A stretch of 64,000 bases of DNA from Streptomyces iakyrus (GCF_000717055.1 NZ_JNXI01000001.1:372001-436000); one strand, 5' to 3'; shown: positions 1-8,753, counted from the stretch's first letter. Made by a program: numbers and translations. Notes: generated by a model from the sequence alone, not told the origin.

Positions 1-371
1 TCCTCCCGGCGCGCGGCCTGCAACTCCCGCTCGGCAGCTGCCTGTTCCCGACGCTCCACCTCCGACAGCGCGGCCTGCTCGGCCTCCCGCTGCGCGGTCA
101 CGAACTCGGTGAGCGCCTTCGGGGAGTCGAACCCGAGCGTGGCCAACAGCCGTTTGATCGCAGCCCGTTCGCCCTGTGCCTTCTCGCGGGTGAGCATCTT
201 GCCCAACCGGTCCTGGGTGACCGTGACCTGCTGCTCCTGGCCGCCGCTGTCCGTGGCGTCGTCGAGCTGGTCGTTCGTCTCGTCCTCCGACGAGGCACCG
301 AGAATCGGGTAGATCGGCCGCCCGTCACGGCGGTGGCCGACAGGACGGCGAGGCGGCAGGGGCCGGACCAT
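1..371 (-). CDS. Phage capsid scaffolding protein (partial)
   Basis: Reading leftward from an ATG at 371 behind a GGAGG ribosome site, an open frame runs off the left edge after about 123 codons. The N-terminus is acidic and low in complexity (SSEDETNDQLDDATDSGG). It is followed by a charged helical stretch, RLGKMLTREKAQGERAAIKR, and then a Glu/Ala/Arg-rich coiled-coil-like segment. This composition and its place just after the portal gene fit the scaffolding proteins of tailed phages, which shape the procapsid. The C-terminus and presumably the major capsid gene lie beyond the window. The family call rests on composition and synteny only. Confidence 0.65.
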   Translation of the reverse strand, partial: MVRPLPPRRPVGHRRDGRPIYPILGASSEDETNDQLDDATDSGGQEQQVTVTQDRLGKMLTREKAQGERAAIKRLLATLGFDSPKALTEFVTAQREAEQAALSEVERREQAAAERELQAARRE

Positions 372-490
372 ACATCTCCTCCAGAGCGCGCCCCCGCGCT
401 GACGGCCAGTGTAGTCACCTGCACCGACACGGCCACGAACCCTTGTCCGACCGCCCCCACAGGATGGCCTCGAACAAGGAGGCACCACCC

Positions 491-1543
491 ATGACAATCG
501 ACCCCTACACCGCTGTCGGGCTCATCCCGGAGATCACCGAGATCCAGCAGCGCGACGACATCGCCGCCAACCTCGACCACCTCTACGCCCTCACCCGCAC
601 CGCTGTCTCCCTCGGCGGCCTCGACCACCCCGTCCGACTGGTCGCCCTGCCCGAAGGCGCGCTCCAGGGCTTCACCGACGAGATCCACGACCTCGACCAC
701 GCCACCTACGCCCGCACCTGCGCCATCAGCCTTCCCGGCGCGGAAACACAAGAACTCGGCCGCTGGGCCCACGAGTTCAACATTCACATCATGGCCCAGG
801 CCAAGGCCCTCCACCCGGCCTTCCCCGACCGGTACTTCAACGTCGGCTTCGTCATCGACCCCGTCGGCGAGATCGTCCTGCGGCACTACAAGCTTGCCCC
901 GCTGCCACCCATGGAACACAGCATCAGCCCACACGACGTGCTCGACCAGTGGACCCGTCTCTACGGCCGGAGCCCTGAGGCGTACTGGCCCGTTGCCGAC
1001 ACCGCCATCGGCCGCCTCGGCGTCATGATGGCCAACGAGGCGTCCTACCCGGAGAACGCCCGCGGCCTCGCCCTCGGCGGATGCGAGATCGCCTACCGCA
1101 CCAGTTACCCGCTGCCCGGCGTCGCCTCCGACGCCTTCGACATCCAGAACCGCGCCCGCGCCCTCGACAACACCATGTACGTCCTCGCCCCCAACCCGGC
1201 CTCCTACACCGGAGCCGACGTGCAGCGTGTCGACTTCTTCGGCGGCCACTCCACCATCACCGACTACACCGGCCGCACCATCGGCCACCTCGACCACGGC
1301 GGCGTCGCCACTTTCGTCACCGCCACCATCGACCTGCCCGCTCTCCGCCGCCAGCGCACCACCGCCGCGTGGACCAACTGGGCCAAGGACCTGCGCAGCG
1401 AGCTGTTCGCCACCCTCTACGAACAGCCCATCTACCCGGCCAACCTCTACGCCGACCGCCCGCCGTACAACCACGCCGAATACCGCGAGCACGTCACCGA
1501 ACCCCAGATCGACCTGATGCGCGCCCGCGGCATCTGGCGCTGA
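491..1543 (+). CDS. Nitrilase/carbon-nitrogen hydrolase family protein lacking the nucleophile Cys
   Basis: A 350-residue protein starts at the ATG at 491, behind AAGGAGG; the frame stays open further upstream but without a good ribosome site. The nitrilase fold is recognisable. Glu55 lies in LPEGALQG, Lys134 in RHYKLAPLPP, and the third block reads LGVMMANEASYPENARGLAL. In canonical members that block reads G-x-x-x-C-Y/N-D/E...PE, so the catalytic Cys position is Ala181. Glu and Lys are kept. It may be a pseudoenzyme or belong to a divergent subfamily. It faces the opposite way to the portal and scaffold genes on either side, so it looks like an independently expressed cargo gene (moron) in the prophage. 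No substrate can be inferred. Confidence 0.75.
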   Translation: MTIDPYTAVGLIPEITEIQQRDDIAANLDHLYALTRTAVSLGGLDHPVRLVALPEGALQGFTDEIHDLDHATYARTCAISLPGAETQELGRWAHEFNIHIMAQAKALHPAFPDRYFNVGFVIDPVGEIVLRHYKLAPLPPMEHSISPHDVLDQWTRLYGRSPEAYWPVADTAIGRLGVMMANEASYPENARGLALGGCEIAYRTSYPLPGVASDAFDIQNRARALDNTMYVLAPNPASYTGADVQRVDFFGGHSTITDYTGRTIGHLDHGGVATFVTATIDLPALRRQRTTAAWTNWAKDLRSELFATLYEQPIYPANLYADRPPYNHAEYREHVTEPQIDLMRARGIWR

Positions 1544-1571
1544 CCCCCGCTTCACGCACCCCGAGGCCGCG

Positions 1572-3329
1572 TCACCGGCCCGCCTCCACCGGCTCCCGCT
1601 CGCTCACCTTCCCCACCGGCTTCCTCACCCCGGCCGACCCCGACGCGCCGTCCTCCTCCAGGTACTCGTCGTCCTCGTCGGGCCCGCGCCGAGCAGCGGC
1701 CTCCGCCACCCGCACCGCGGCCTCGGGCTCCGCCTTCGCCCTGATCCGCTCCACCTCCTGCGAGGCGTCCTTGATCGGGTACCCGGCCTCCAGCAGCATC
1801 GCCACCGCCGTCTCCAGCGACAGGACCCCGGCGCCGTACGCCTTGACGACCTCCTCCAGCACCGCGCCCCGGTCCGTCGGCGTGTGCGGCGCCCACGCCA
1901 GCCGCGCTGGCAGCGTCTCCCCATCCGTCCAGCCCTCCGCCCGTCCGGCCTGGTACAGCCGCTGCACCATCTTGAACAGCAGCCGGTACTTGTGCTCCCG
2001 CGCCAACCGCATCATCCCGATCAGCGCATCCAGCGGCCCCAGAGCCAGCTTCAGCGCGTACCCCGACGGCACCTCCGTGGCCTCCAGCGTCCCGAGCCCA
2101 GCCGCCGTCACCCGGCTGTTCGCCGCAATCCGCTCCAGCAGGTGATCCACCCGCGCCCGCAGTTCGGCCAACTGCGGCGACGTGTCCAGGGCATCCATCC
2201 GCCCCGTTTCACCGAGCTGCCACACCGCACCGGCCTTCACCTGAAGCTCCTGCGGCTTGCCCGTCGCCCGGTCCACCGGCAGCCGCGCACCCGCGAGCCC
2301 GATGATCGGCGTGCCCGTCGTCGCCGAGGCCGCCGAGCTGTCCGAGTCCGTGGCCGCGAGCTCATCGAGCGCCTGCAAAACCCGCGCCAAAATCGAGCGC
2401 CCCCAGTGCTCCCCACCGTCGGGGATCGTGTTCGCGATGTGCACCACCGGCACGAAGTCGATCATCAGATCCAGCCGGTTCAGCTCCGTGCCATCCGGCC
2501 GCACCCGGAAGCTCGCCTTGTCCATCGGCAGCCGGTCCAGCGTCTCACCGTTCTTCAGATCCTCCAGCAGCCACTCCGCGTCCGTGAGGTAGCACGTCAC
2601 GTTGGACATCCGACCCGGCTCCCACGGGTACTGCCGCCCACCAGCCGCAGCACCGTCCTCGCCGTCCTCGGAGATCGGACCCAGCTCGTACGTCACACGC
2701 CGCACCCGGGCCTTCAAACCGGCGTCGTCGTCCGCCGGCAGCTCCCACGCCAGATGCACCCGCCTGGGAAAGTCCTCGTCCTCATCGCCCCACTGAGGGA
2801 AGAAGAACCCCGGATCGTAGACCCGCAACGTCGGCCGCTGCTTCTCCGGGTTCCACGCCAGCACCATCACGCTGTCCCCGAGCAGCACCGCCGCCCGCTC
2901 CGCCTGCTGGACCCGGAAGGTCAGCAGCTCTTTGTCCGCCCACTTCCGCAACCGGTCCTGGACCGCAGCGGCCTCGACCGCACCGGGCGTCGGCGTCTCC
3001 GCATCGGCATGCTCCGCGCCCTCGACCATGACCTTCTGCTCCGAACCGAGGAGGTAGCCGAGCGCAGTGTCCACGAGGTTGGCCGCGTCACCCAGCTCCC
3101 GCCGCTCCAACGCGCTCGCATCGCCACCGGCCGCCGCAAGCTGCCCGACCTGGTTGTTGTCGTACGACGCCAGCACCTTGTACGCGGCCAGCCGACGCAA
3201 CTCGTGCGGTGGCACCCACGTCTTGGCCAGCTCTGGGAACGCGCGGCTGCCCAGACGGCCAGCCTCAGCCATCACTGGCTTGTAGTTCAGCCACGACCAC
3301 GCATCGATCACGAGTTGGCGCAGGCCCAC
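1572..3329 (-). CDS. Phage portal protein
   Basis: A 585-residue protein starts at a GTG at 3329 behind GGAGGAG. Portal proteins form the dodecameric ring at the capsid vertex through which DNA enters and which carries the tail. Supporting features are the size, the central fold (DPGFFFPQWGDEDEDFPRRV, then WGRSILARVLQALDELAATDSD) and a helical stretch (RVDHLLERIAANSRVTAAGL). The C-terminal tail is acidic and charged. Its place directly after the terminase genes and before the scaffold gene matches the conserved tailed-phage order. The gap of 323 bp to the large terminase is unusually wide for this module. Confidence 0.85.
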   Translation of the reverse strand: MGLRQLVIDAWSWLNYKPVMAEAGRLGSRAFPELAKTWVPPHELRRLAAYKVLASYDNNQVGQLAAAGGDASALERRELGDAANLVDTALGYLLGSEQKVMVEGAEHADAETPTPGAVEAAAVQDRLRKWADKELLTFRVQQAERAAVLLGDSVMVLAWNPEKQRPTLRVYDPGFFFPQWGDEDEDFPRRVHLAWELPADDDAGLKARVRRVTYELGPISEDGEDGAAAGGRQYPWEPGRMSNVTCYLTDAEWLLEDLKNGETLDRLPMDKASFRVRPDGTELNRLDLMIDFVPVVHIANTIPDGGEHWGRSILARVLQALDELAATDSDSSAASATTGTPIIGLAGARLPVDRATGKPQELQVKAGAVWQLGETGRMDALDTSPQLAELRARVDHLLERIAANSRVTAAGLGTLEATEVPSGYALKLALGPLDALIGMMRLAREHKYRLLFKMVQRLYQAGRAEGWTDGETLPARLAWAPHTPTDRGAVLEEVVKAYGAGVLSLETAVAMLLEAGYPIKDASQEVERIRAKAEPEAAVRVAEAAARRGPDEDDEYLEEDGASGSAGVRKPVGKVSEREPVEAGR

Positions 3330-3652
3330 GGTCTCCTCCGGACGTCGGCCCCGCGCCGTCGATCAGCCTATAGTCCGGCGAACCGCCCACCGTCGGCCGC
3401 CGACCCGGCCACGCCCGCGTACAGGTGACGCCTCCCCCGTCGCCTCACACCGCACGCCATCGTTGTTCACGGCGTGCCTGCCGCCGACAACCCCGACACG
3501 CCGCCTTGCCCCCCACCGCCCGGCTCACGGGCGCTTACTGGCTGAACACGCCACCGCACACCCCCGACGAAGGCTGCACCTGGTGTGCCCTACTCCGCGA
3601 CAGCACGGCCCCGAGCAGACCACATGACCACCCGAGCACACCCCATAGCCGG
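3330..3652. other. Gap between large terminase and portal genes
   Basis: No convincing gene is seen in these 323 bp. A plus-strand frame from a GTG at 3425 includes the stretch EGCTWCALLRD, with a C-x2-C pair, but it has no usable ribosome site and runs antisense into the terminase gene. The portal ribosome site (GGAGGAG) lies at the left end of the gap. Confidence 0.4.
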
Positions 3653-5146
3653 TCACCGACGACCGCTGAGCCGCTGGTCGTCCCCACCACGTGGTGGTGG
3701 CATCGTCGGATCAAGGAACAGATCCCACAGCGCCCACACCGCCGAGTCCAGCAGGTCCGGCGAGTCCTCCGTCTCCCCCTGACCGACGAACGTGGTCATC
3801 TGTTCCTCCAGCTCCGCGAACCGTCGAGCCGGGCCAACGTGAGACACCCGAGCCTGCTCGTACAGCTGGGCGGCCGGGGCCGCCCGCGCCCGCTTCCCTC
3901 TGGTGGCGTGAACGATGCGCCAGTTCACTGTCGGGTCCACCTGCTCCAGGAGAGCGGGCAGGTAGTCGCCGCCGTTGTTCGCCTCGATGACCACGCAGTC
4001 CGCCCGGTGCTCGTGGTACAGCGTGGCGGCCCGCTTCATCGCCTGCGTCGGCGTGTACCGGTCCTGCTCACAGTGCAGCAGATACCCGCGAGGACGGTCG
4101 TCCCCGAACATCGTCTCCACCGGGAACCCGCGCCCCGCCACCGTGAACGCGGTCATGTCGGCGTTCTCGTGGCTCTTGGTCGCCGGGTCGACGGCCACCA
4201 CCACGCGCTGGAGGTCCGGCAGATGCTCGGGCCGGGGCCGGAAGCCCTCGACCTCCAGCATCCAGCCCTTCCACAGCGCGCCCTCCACGTCCTCGAGTAG
4301 CTCGCCCGACAGCTCCTGACGGCCCAGCCGGGTGCCGGCGTACTCCTCCTCCAGCTCCTCGCGGGCCGCCGCCGACAGGTTCGCGTCGTTCTCCCGCATG
4401 TGCCCGCGGGTCAGCACGACCCGCGGCGGCGCCCCGCCCTCCTCGTGTGCCTTCTCCTGCTTCCTACCGCGCTCGACGAGCCGCTTGACGTGAGGGAGCG
4501 GCTTCGGCGTCGTGGAGATGACGACCTGCGGGGTGTCCGCCTCACGAAGGCAGAACCACAGCATGTCGTAGACCTCCTGCGCGGTGTGCCGTGACCAGGC
4601 CGCGTACTCGTCCAGCCACGCCTTGTCGAACGCCCAGCCGCGCAGGTTGTCCGGCGTCTCCGCACCGAACCCCCGGATCAGCGTGCCATTCGCCAACCGG
4701 AGCGTCGTCTCACCGAGCGACGAGTTGTACTTCGCCACCTCCTCCGGCGGGAACACCGACAACAGCCCCGACTTCGGGGACTCGAAGCAGATGTCCCGCA
4801 CCAGCGTCGCGTTCTTGGCCACCACCGCGATCTGCAAACCCGGCGTATGCGCCCACTCCCGGACCGTCTCCGCCGCCGTCCGCGACTTCCCCCAGCCACG
4901 GCCGGTGAGCAGCATCCACACCGTCCACAGCCACAGCGGCTGACGCTGCGCCGCACGGGCATGGTGGTGCAGCCACCCCGCGTGGGGCAGCCCGTCACAG
5001 TTCGGGACCTCGCACGCCCACCTGCGCGCCGACAGCTCATCGGCCCGGACCAGTGCCGCGACCTCAGCCTTCAACTGCTCGTCGCTCATCACTGACGGGT
5101 CCGCGAACCCCTCGACTATTCGGCGCTTGGCCCGGCCGCGGCTCAC
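3653..5146 (-). CDS. Phage terminase large subunit
   Basis: A 497-residue DNA-packaging motor. The ATPase half has a Walker A at about residues 82-88 (GRGWGKS), a Walker B with catalytic Glu (WLDE, ending near 180) and a coupling motif STTPK near 211. The RNase H-like nuclease half has three acidic residues in place: Asp320 (VVVAVDPATK), Glu388 (CVVIEANNGGD) and Asp467 (PDLLDSAVWAL). All motifs look intact, so the enzyme should be functional. The GTG start overlaps the small-subunit stop codon (GTGA), which implies translational coupling. An N-terminal extension of about 75 residues precedes the ATPase core and contains Cys and His residues. Confidence 0.95.
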   Translation of the reverse strand: MSRGRAKRRIVEGFADPSVMSDEQLKAEVAALVRADELSARRWACEVPNCDGLPHAGWLHHHARAAQRQPLWLWTVWMLLTGRGWGKSRTAAETVREWAHTPGLQIAVVAKNATLVRDICFESPKSGLLSVFPPEEVAKYNSSLGETTLRLANGTLIRGFGAETPDNLRGWAFDKAWLDEYAAWSRHTAQEVYDMLWFCLREADTPQVVISTTPKPLPHVKRLVERGRKQEKAHEEGGAPPRVVLTRGHMRENDANLSAAAREELEEEYAGTRLGRQELSGELLEDVEGALWKGWMLEVEGFRPRPEHLPDLQRVVVAVDPATKSHENADMTAFTVAGRGFPVETMFGDDRPRGYLLHCEQDRYTPTQAMKRAATLYHEHRADCVVIEANNGGDYLPALLEQVDPTVNWRIVHATRGKRARAAPAAQLYEQARVSHVGPARRFAELEEQMTTFVGQGETEDSPDLLDSAVWALWDLFLDPTMPPPRGGDDQRLSGRR

Positions 5147-5676
5147 TGCGCGACCTCCGACAACCGGCGCTCCAGCTCACGGCGGAGCTGATCCATACGA
5201 GCCCGGCGATCCTCGTCCGATAGAGAGGCCACGTCCACGCCCTGGTCCCGGTCCTCGACCGCTCCGGCCGCCGGGGCCTCACCTACGGCTCGACGTTCGA
5301 TCTCCGCCGCGACCTGGATGTAGCGCAGCAGCTCCGACGGCGACAGCTCCCGCGGGTCGAGCGTCTGGAGCCGCGCGACCGCCTTGCTCTGCACGGCCTG
5401 CGCCAACTTCGCGTGTCTGCGGGCGATGTCCCGCCGCGCCTGTGCCTGCTCCGCGAGGAACAGCCGGTCCTGCTCCCGGTCGTAGGCCGCGGCCCGCATC
5501 ACCCATGCGAACTGCCGCGACCACCGGCCCAGCAGCGTGCGGGATTTATGCAACTCGCGTGCCGCCTTTGTCAGACTCCGCGCTGGGCCGAGATCGCGGT
5601 ACACGGCGAACGCCTCGAACGCCTGGACCGACTCCCCGCTCTGCCGCTCCCAGGACTCCACGGTGCCCTCGGCCAC
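5143..5676 (-). CDS. Phage terminase small subunit (HTH protein)
   Basis: A 177-residue protein starts at a GTG at 5676 behind AGGAGG. An N-terminal helix-turn-helix-like block (ARSLTKAARELHKSRTLLGR) should recognise the packaging site on phage DNA. It is followed by helical, charged oligomerisation sequence (DREQDRLFLAEQAQARRDIA). The C-terminus ends in a second charged helix. The family is typical of small subunits encoded by Streptomyces phages. The stop codon overlaps the start of the large-subunit gene, and the ParB-like gene ends 25 bp upstream, so all three probably share a transcript. Confidence 0.85.
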   Translation of the reverse strand: MAEGTVESWERQSGESVQAFEAFAVYRDLGPARSLTKAARELHKSRTLLGRWSRQFAWVMRAAAYDREQDRLFLAEQAQARRDIARRHAKLAQAVQSKAVARLQTLDPRELSPSELLRYIQVAAEIERRAVGEAPAAGAVEDRDQGVDVASLSDEDRRARMDQLRRELERRLSEVAQ

Positions 5677-5701
5677 CGCTCACCTCCTGGCCGACGGCCG
5701 A

Positions 5702-6604
5702 CTAGTTGCTCTGTGCGGCCAGGATTTCCAGCGCCCGCCACGGCTCGTCGGCCGGCACGGTGCCGTCCTGCACCATCCGGTCGATGGCCGCCCGCACGAC
5801 GGCGGCCGTCTCCACCGGCACGTCCCGCACCCCGAACACCGTCTCCAGCGGCGCCGCCCCCGCCCGGGTCGCCTCCCCGGTGGCGGCGTCGAACCAGCCC
5901 TCGGCCAGCTCGCCCAGGTGCCGCTCGAACACAGCGAGGATCACGCCGAGCGCCGTCGCGCTGTTGCCGATCTTGTACGCGGCCCGGGAGGTCTCCAGCG
6001 CATCGAGCACCGGCTCGTACTGCTCCAGCCCGGCCACCCATCGCTGGTCCGCCGTCGCCGTGGACCGGGCCGCGTCGAACGCGGCTTCCGCCCGCTCCAG
6101 CTCATCGGGAAGGAACATGAACTGCACGCTGGCGAAGTCGAGGTTCGCCTCGCCCAGGGAGGCGACGTCCACCTTCTCCAGCAGGTCCAGAGCCTTGTCG
6201 TCCAGGCCCGTGTACTGCCGCCACTCCACCGACTCCAGCTCGTCGTACAGCTCCTTGAGGATCGCCGGATCGTCCTGCCCGGCGATGGCGTTATGCGAGA
6301 GCTGAAGCGCGATCTGCCGCTGGCGGGGCAGCGGCTCGTCTATCTGCATCCACCAGATCTGCGACAGGCCGGCCTCGATCGCGGCGAGCGTGCGGTGGTT
6401 GCCGGACAGGACGACCAGCCGCCCCGTCTCGCGGTCGTTCCACACCAGCGGCGTCGAGGTCAGGCAGCCGTCACGCTCGATGTTCGCCACGAGCTGCCGG
6501 AACTGCTCGTGCGGCAGGAACCGCGCGTTGACGTCGAGCAGCGTCAGCGTGCGCGGGTCGCCCTGAACCATCTGCGGCGGGGCGAGGCAAGTGGTCTCCT
6601 CCAT
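5702..6604 (-). CDS. ParB-fold N-terminal domain protein next to terminase
   Basis: A 300-residue protein. The frame extends upstream into the neighbouring gene, but the ATG at 6604 is 2 bp after the neighbour's stop and has GGGAG before it. The N-terminal 100 residues have the ParB/sulfiredoxin-like core: LLDVNARFLPHEQFRQLV, then LTSTPLVWNDRETGRLVVLS and the signature GNHRTLAAIEAG, which corresponds to GERR in classic ParB. No HTH is evident after it. The C-terminal 150 residues are helical and not recognised. It sits between the methyltransferase/Mom-like gene and the terminase, so it may act in DNA modification or packaging. Segregation seems unlikely. Confidence 0.75.
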   Translation of the reverse strand: MEETTCLAPPQMVQGDPRTLTLLDVNARFLPHEQFRQLVANIERDGCLTSTPLVWNDRETGRLVVLSGNHRTLAAIEAGLSQIWWMQIDEPLPRQRQIALQLSHNAIAGQDDPAILKELYDELESVEWRQYTGLDDKALDLLEKVDVASLGEANLDFASVQFMFLPDELERAEAAFDAARSTATADQRWVAGLEQYEPVLDALETSRAAYKIGNSATALGVILAVFERHLGELAEGWFDAATGEATRAGAAPLETVFGVRDVPVETAAVVRAAIDRMVQDGTVPADEPWRALEILAAQSN

Positions 6605-6606
6605 GG

Positions 6607-7941
6607 TCAGACTCCCGTCTTCGTCGTCGGGGCGCCCCACCGCTTCGCCCACATGTGAAGGGCCTCGGCCAGCGTGTGCTGGCCCATAGCCCCCTGGTAC
6701 TGGAGCTGGAACTTCCAGCCGTCCTCGTTCGACGGGCTGCGCTTGTGCAGCCGCAGCAGCCCGCGGTACTTCATCGACACCGGGTTGTTGCTGAACGCCG
6801 TCGTCGCCACCCTCCGGATCCGCCGCGAGAAGGCCCGCTGGCACAGCAACTGCGCCTCGGCGCTGGTGGCCGCGAGCACGATCAGCTTCGACAGCCGCGG
6901 GTAGTCGGTTGGGGCGACCGCGAAGTCCGAGAGCACGTACGCCTCGTCCGGCGTGTACGTGCTCGGGGCCATCGCGAACACGCCCAGGAGTCGCCCGTCG
7001 CCGTCCTTCACCGCGACGGCCAGGTTCGCCGCGCCCGGCGCGATCTTCGGGTTGAGGTACCGGGAACGCAGCGCGTTGAACTGGCCGGGCTTCAACAGCG
7101 ACAGCCGGAGCGGGCCGACCAGTTCGTCACCCTCCCGCAGACGCGGAACCTTCACCGGATCGATCGGCTGGCGTGGAGCGACGATCCTCGTCCGGGCCTG
7201 ACTGGCATACACGTAGAAGGGAGCGGCGCGCGGTGTCGCCTTGATCACGCCGCGCAGGTAGGGGTGCAGCTCAGGCACGTCGTGGTTGGAGGCCGTCAGC
7301 CAGTACGGCCGGTCCGTGATCGCGCCGAGCACGCTGACCACGTCGTCGTCGGACAGCGGCTCGTACTCGGGAGCGTCCCAGGTGAAGTGCGCCTCCAGCG
7401 GCTCGTACAGCTTCTCGTAGCCGCCGCCGTAGAAGGGAGGGAAGGAGCACACCGGGGCGTCACGGGGAACCTTCTGGAGCCACGAGCGCACGTCCTCCAC
7501 CTCGTACGAGGCGAGTTCGATGTCCGAGCCGGACAGCCGCTCGACCGTCTCCGCGTGCTTGACCCTCCACTGCTCCCGATAAGAGCGCACGACCCGTTCA
7601 TGCCACAGCCCCTCGCGGCCGACGCTGGCGAGGAACCGAGTGCCGAGCATGAGCGTGGCGACGGTGCCGACGCCGTCGTCCAAGGAGTCCGCGAGCCAGC
7701 CGAGTTCGTCTCGGCTCTCCTCGCGGAGCTGGATGCCGACCGGCTGGCGGGTGAGCCACCGGCCGACCGCGCTGCTGTAGATGGACACGTCGGAGGAGTG
7801 GAGGGCGAAGCCCATGCCGGCCACGCTGCGCTCGATGGTGAAGTTGCCGCAGCACGGGACGTACACGGGGCCGCTCGGCCACTGGCTGGCGGTCTCGCGC
7901 ACGATGGAGCGCATGGGGCCCGGGATGGTGCCCTGGAACAT
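6607..7941 (-). CDS. Probable DNA-modification protein: adenine-methyltransferase-like plus Mom-like acyltransferase
   Basis: A 444-residue protein whose ATG at 7941 follows GGGAGGCGAGAG. The N-terminal half resembles a SAM-dependent DNA methyltransferase, with a motif-I-like block at 27-38 (VYVPCCGNFTIER), a possible acidic loop (HSSDVSIYSS) near 50, and SFPPFYGGGYEK at 166-177 in place of the (D/N/S)PP(Y/F) motif of adenine methyltransferases. Related actinophage proteins are called putative antirestriction adenine methyltransferases. The C-terminal part (about 270-420) resembles phage Mu Mom, a GNAT-like enzyme: LKPGQFNALRSRYLNP, VLSDFAVAP...LSKLIVLAA and RIRRVATTAFSNNPVSMKY. The likely role is covering phage DNA against host restriction. 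The fusion reading is an inference from motifs. Confidence 0.6.
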   Translation of the reverse strand: MFQGTIPGPMRSIVRETASQWPSGPVYVPCCGNFTIERSVAGMGFALHSSDVSIYSSAVGRWLTRQPVGIQLREESRDELGWLADSLDDGVGTVATLMLGTRFLASVGREGLWHERVVRSYREQWRVKHAETVERLSGSDIELASYEVEDVRSWLQKVPRDAPVCSFPPFYGGGYEKLYEPLEAHFTWDAPEYEPLSDDDVVSVLGAITDRPYWLTASNHDVPELHPYLRGVIKATPRAAPFYVYASQARTRIVAPRQPIDPVKVPRLREGDELVGPLRLSLLKPGQFNALRSRYLNPKIAPGAANLAVAVKDGDGRLLGVFAMAPSTYTPDEAYVLSDFAVAPTDYPRLSKLIVLAATSAEAQLLCQRAFSRRIRRVATTAFSNNPVSMKYRGLLRLHKRSPSNEDGWKFQLQYQGAMGQHTLAEALHMWAKRWGAPTTKTGV

Positions 7942-8039
7942 CTCTCGCCTCCCGACGAACGACAACGCCCGGCCTCGGCGGGTGCCGGGCCGGGCGCTGC
8001 GCTGGAACCTTACACAAGGAGCGCGCAGCCCCTTGGAAT

Positions 8040-8053
8040 AATGTCACCTATCT
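8040..8053 (+). repeat. 14-bp intergenic motif, copy A
   Basis: AATGTCACCTATCT lies between the DUF488-type gene and the methyltransferase/Mom-like gene. The same 14 bases recur at 10280-10293, and a copy with one mismatch is on the minus strand at 13075-13088. All three copies are intergenic and inside the prophage. An operator is one possible reading. Confidence 0.6.
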
Positions 8054-8073
8054 TTGAGGCGCGGTTCCGACGC

Positions 8074-8475
8074 TCAGATCAACGTGCCCTGCTGATCCAT
8101 CGGGGACAGCTCCCGCACCTCATCTCCCGTGACCTCCTTCCACCAGGCCGCGAACACGCGGCGGTGGCACCACAGGCCCGGCTTGGCCAGGTCCTCGAAG
8201 CAGAGCAGCACCAGGCGGTGATCGCCCTCGGCCTGCGTGATCTGCCGCAGACGCGCGGCGATCCGCTCGGGGCCGAGCTGGTCGAGGTCGGCCCGATACG
8301 CCGTCGTGAACTCGGGCTCGGGCTGGGAGAGGTAGTCCCGACGCGGGGCGAGCTCCCGCACCGAGTGGGTGAGAGAGTAGGGGAGTTTGAAGCGGGGAGC
8401 GCCCAGGGTGATGCGGACCGGCACCCCTTGCGGGGGCTGGAACGCCTGGAACCGATTGGTGAACAGGGTGAGCAC
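8074..8475 (-). CDS. DUF488-type small protein
   Basis: A 133-residue protein starting at a GTG at 8475 behind GAAAGGA; the longer upstream frame is Arg-rich and lacks a ribosome site. It starts VLTLFTNRFQAFQ and carries RITLGAPRFKLPY. The conserved core LVLLCFEDLAKPGLWCHRRV, with its C...C-H-R-R end, followed by FAAWWKEVTG, is typical of DUF488 proteins. The biochemical function of that family is not established. It lies between parB and the modification gene, so it may belong to the same prophage module. Confidence 0.7.
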   Translation of the reverse strand: MLTLFTNRFQAFQPPQGVPVRITLGAPRFKLPYSLTHSVRELAPRRDYLSQPEPEFTTAYRADLDQLGPERIAARLRQITQAEGDHRLVLLCFEDLAKPGLWCHRRVFAAWWKEVTGDEVRELSPMDQQGTLI

Positions 8476-8641
8476 GTGGCCATTCCTTTCGTGGTGCTCA
8501 GATACCAGGGCGCGTCGGCGTCCCCGCCGGCGGCCCCGGTGACCGATGATGCCGCCCGCTCGGACCTGTAGGGGCCTGAGCAGCACCGGGCACGTAGGGA
8601 AAGTGCCTCCCTGCGCGCCCGGCTCGGGCCGAAATGGGTTG

Positions 8642-8696
8642 GAATTCGGAGAGGAATTCAAGCGGAAAGAGGCGCGGCCGGAATTCCGGCCGCGCC
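8642..8696. repeat. GAATTC cluster with a 26-bp perfect palindrome
   Basis: Three GAATTC hexamers lie at 8642, 8654 and 8681. The third is the centre of an uninterrupted 26-bp perfect palindrome at 8671-8696 (13-bp arms, no loop, core CCGGAATTCCGG). The cluster sits just beyond the end of the parB gene, in front of the DUF488-type gene. Three further GAATTC hexamers flank the parB promoter at 9914, 10006 and 10020. Candidate functions are a centromere-like ParB site or an operator. Confidence 0.55.
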
Positions 8697-8722
8697 CACT
8701 CACCCAAACCCACAGGAGAAGA

Positions 8723-8748
8723 AGGGGCGCGACCGCCGCCGCGCCCCT
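8723..8748 (-). terminator. Terminator of the parB gene
   Basis: A 9-bp perfect stem (AGGGGCGCG / CGCGCCCCT) with an 8-base loop lies 6 bp past the parB stop codon, reading left. On the minus strand it is followed by CTTCTTCTCC rather than a clean U-run. Confidence 0.6.
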
Positions 8749-8753
8749 CCGTT

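Noticed and set aside
98..1555. Long minus-strand frame antisense to the nitrilase-family gene
   Set aside because: It has Val/Gly/Asp-rich shadow composition and no motifs. The opposite strand encodes a recognisable family with a ribosome site.
3425..4300. Plus-strand frame with a C-x2-C pair between portal and terminase genes
   Set aside because: Most of it is antisense to the terminase, and the start has no ribosome site.
6655..8571. 638-codon plus-strand frame across the modification module
   Set aside because: Antisense to two genes with motifs, and its composition is that of a shadow frame.
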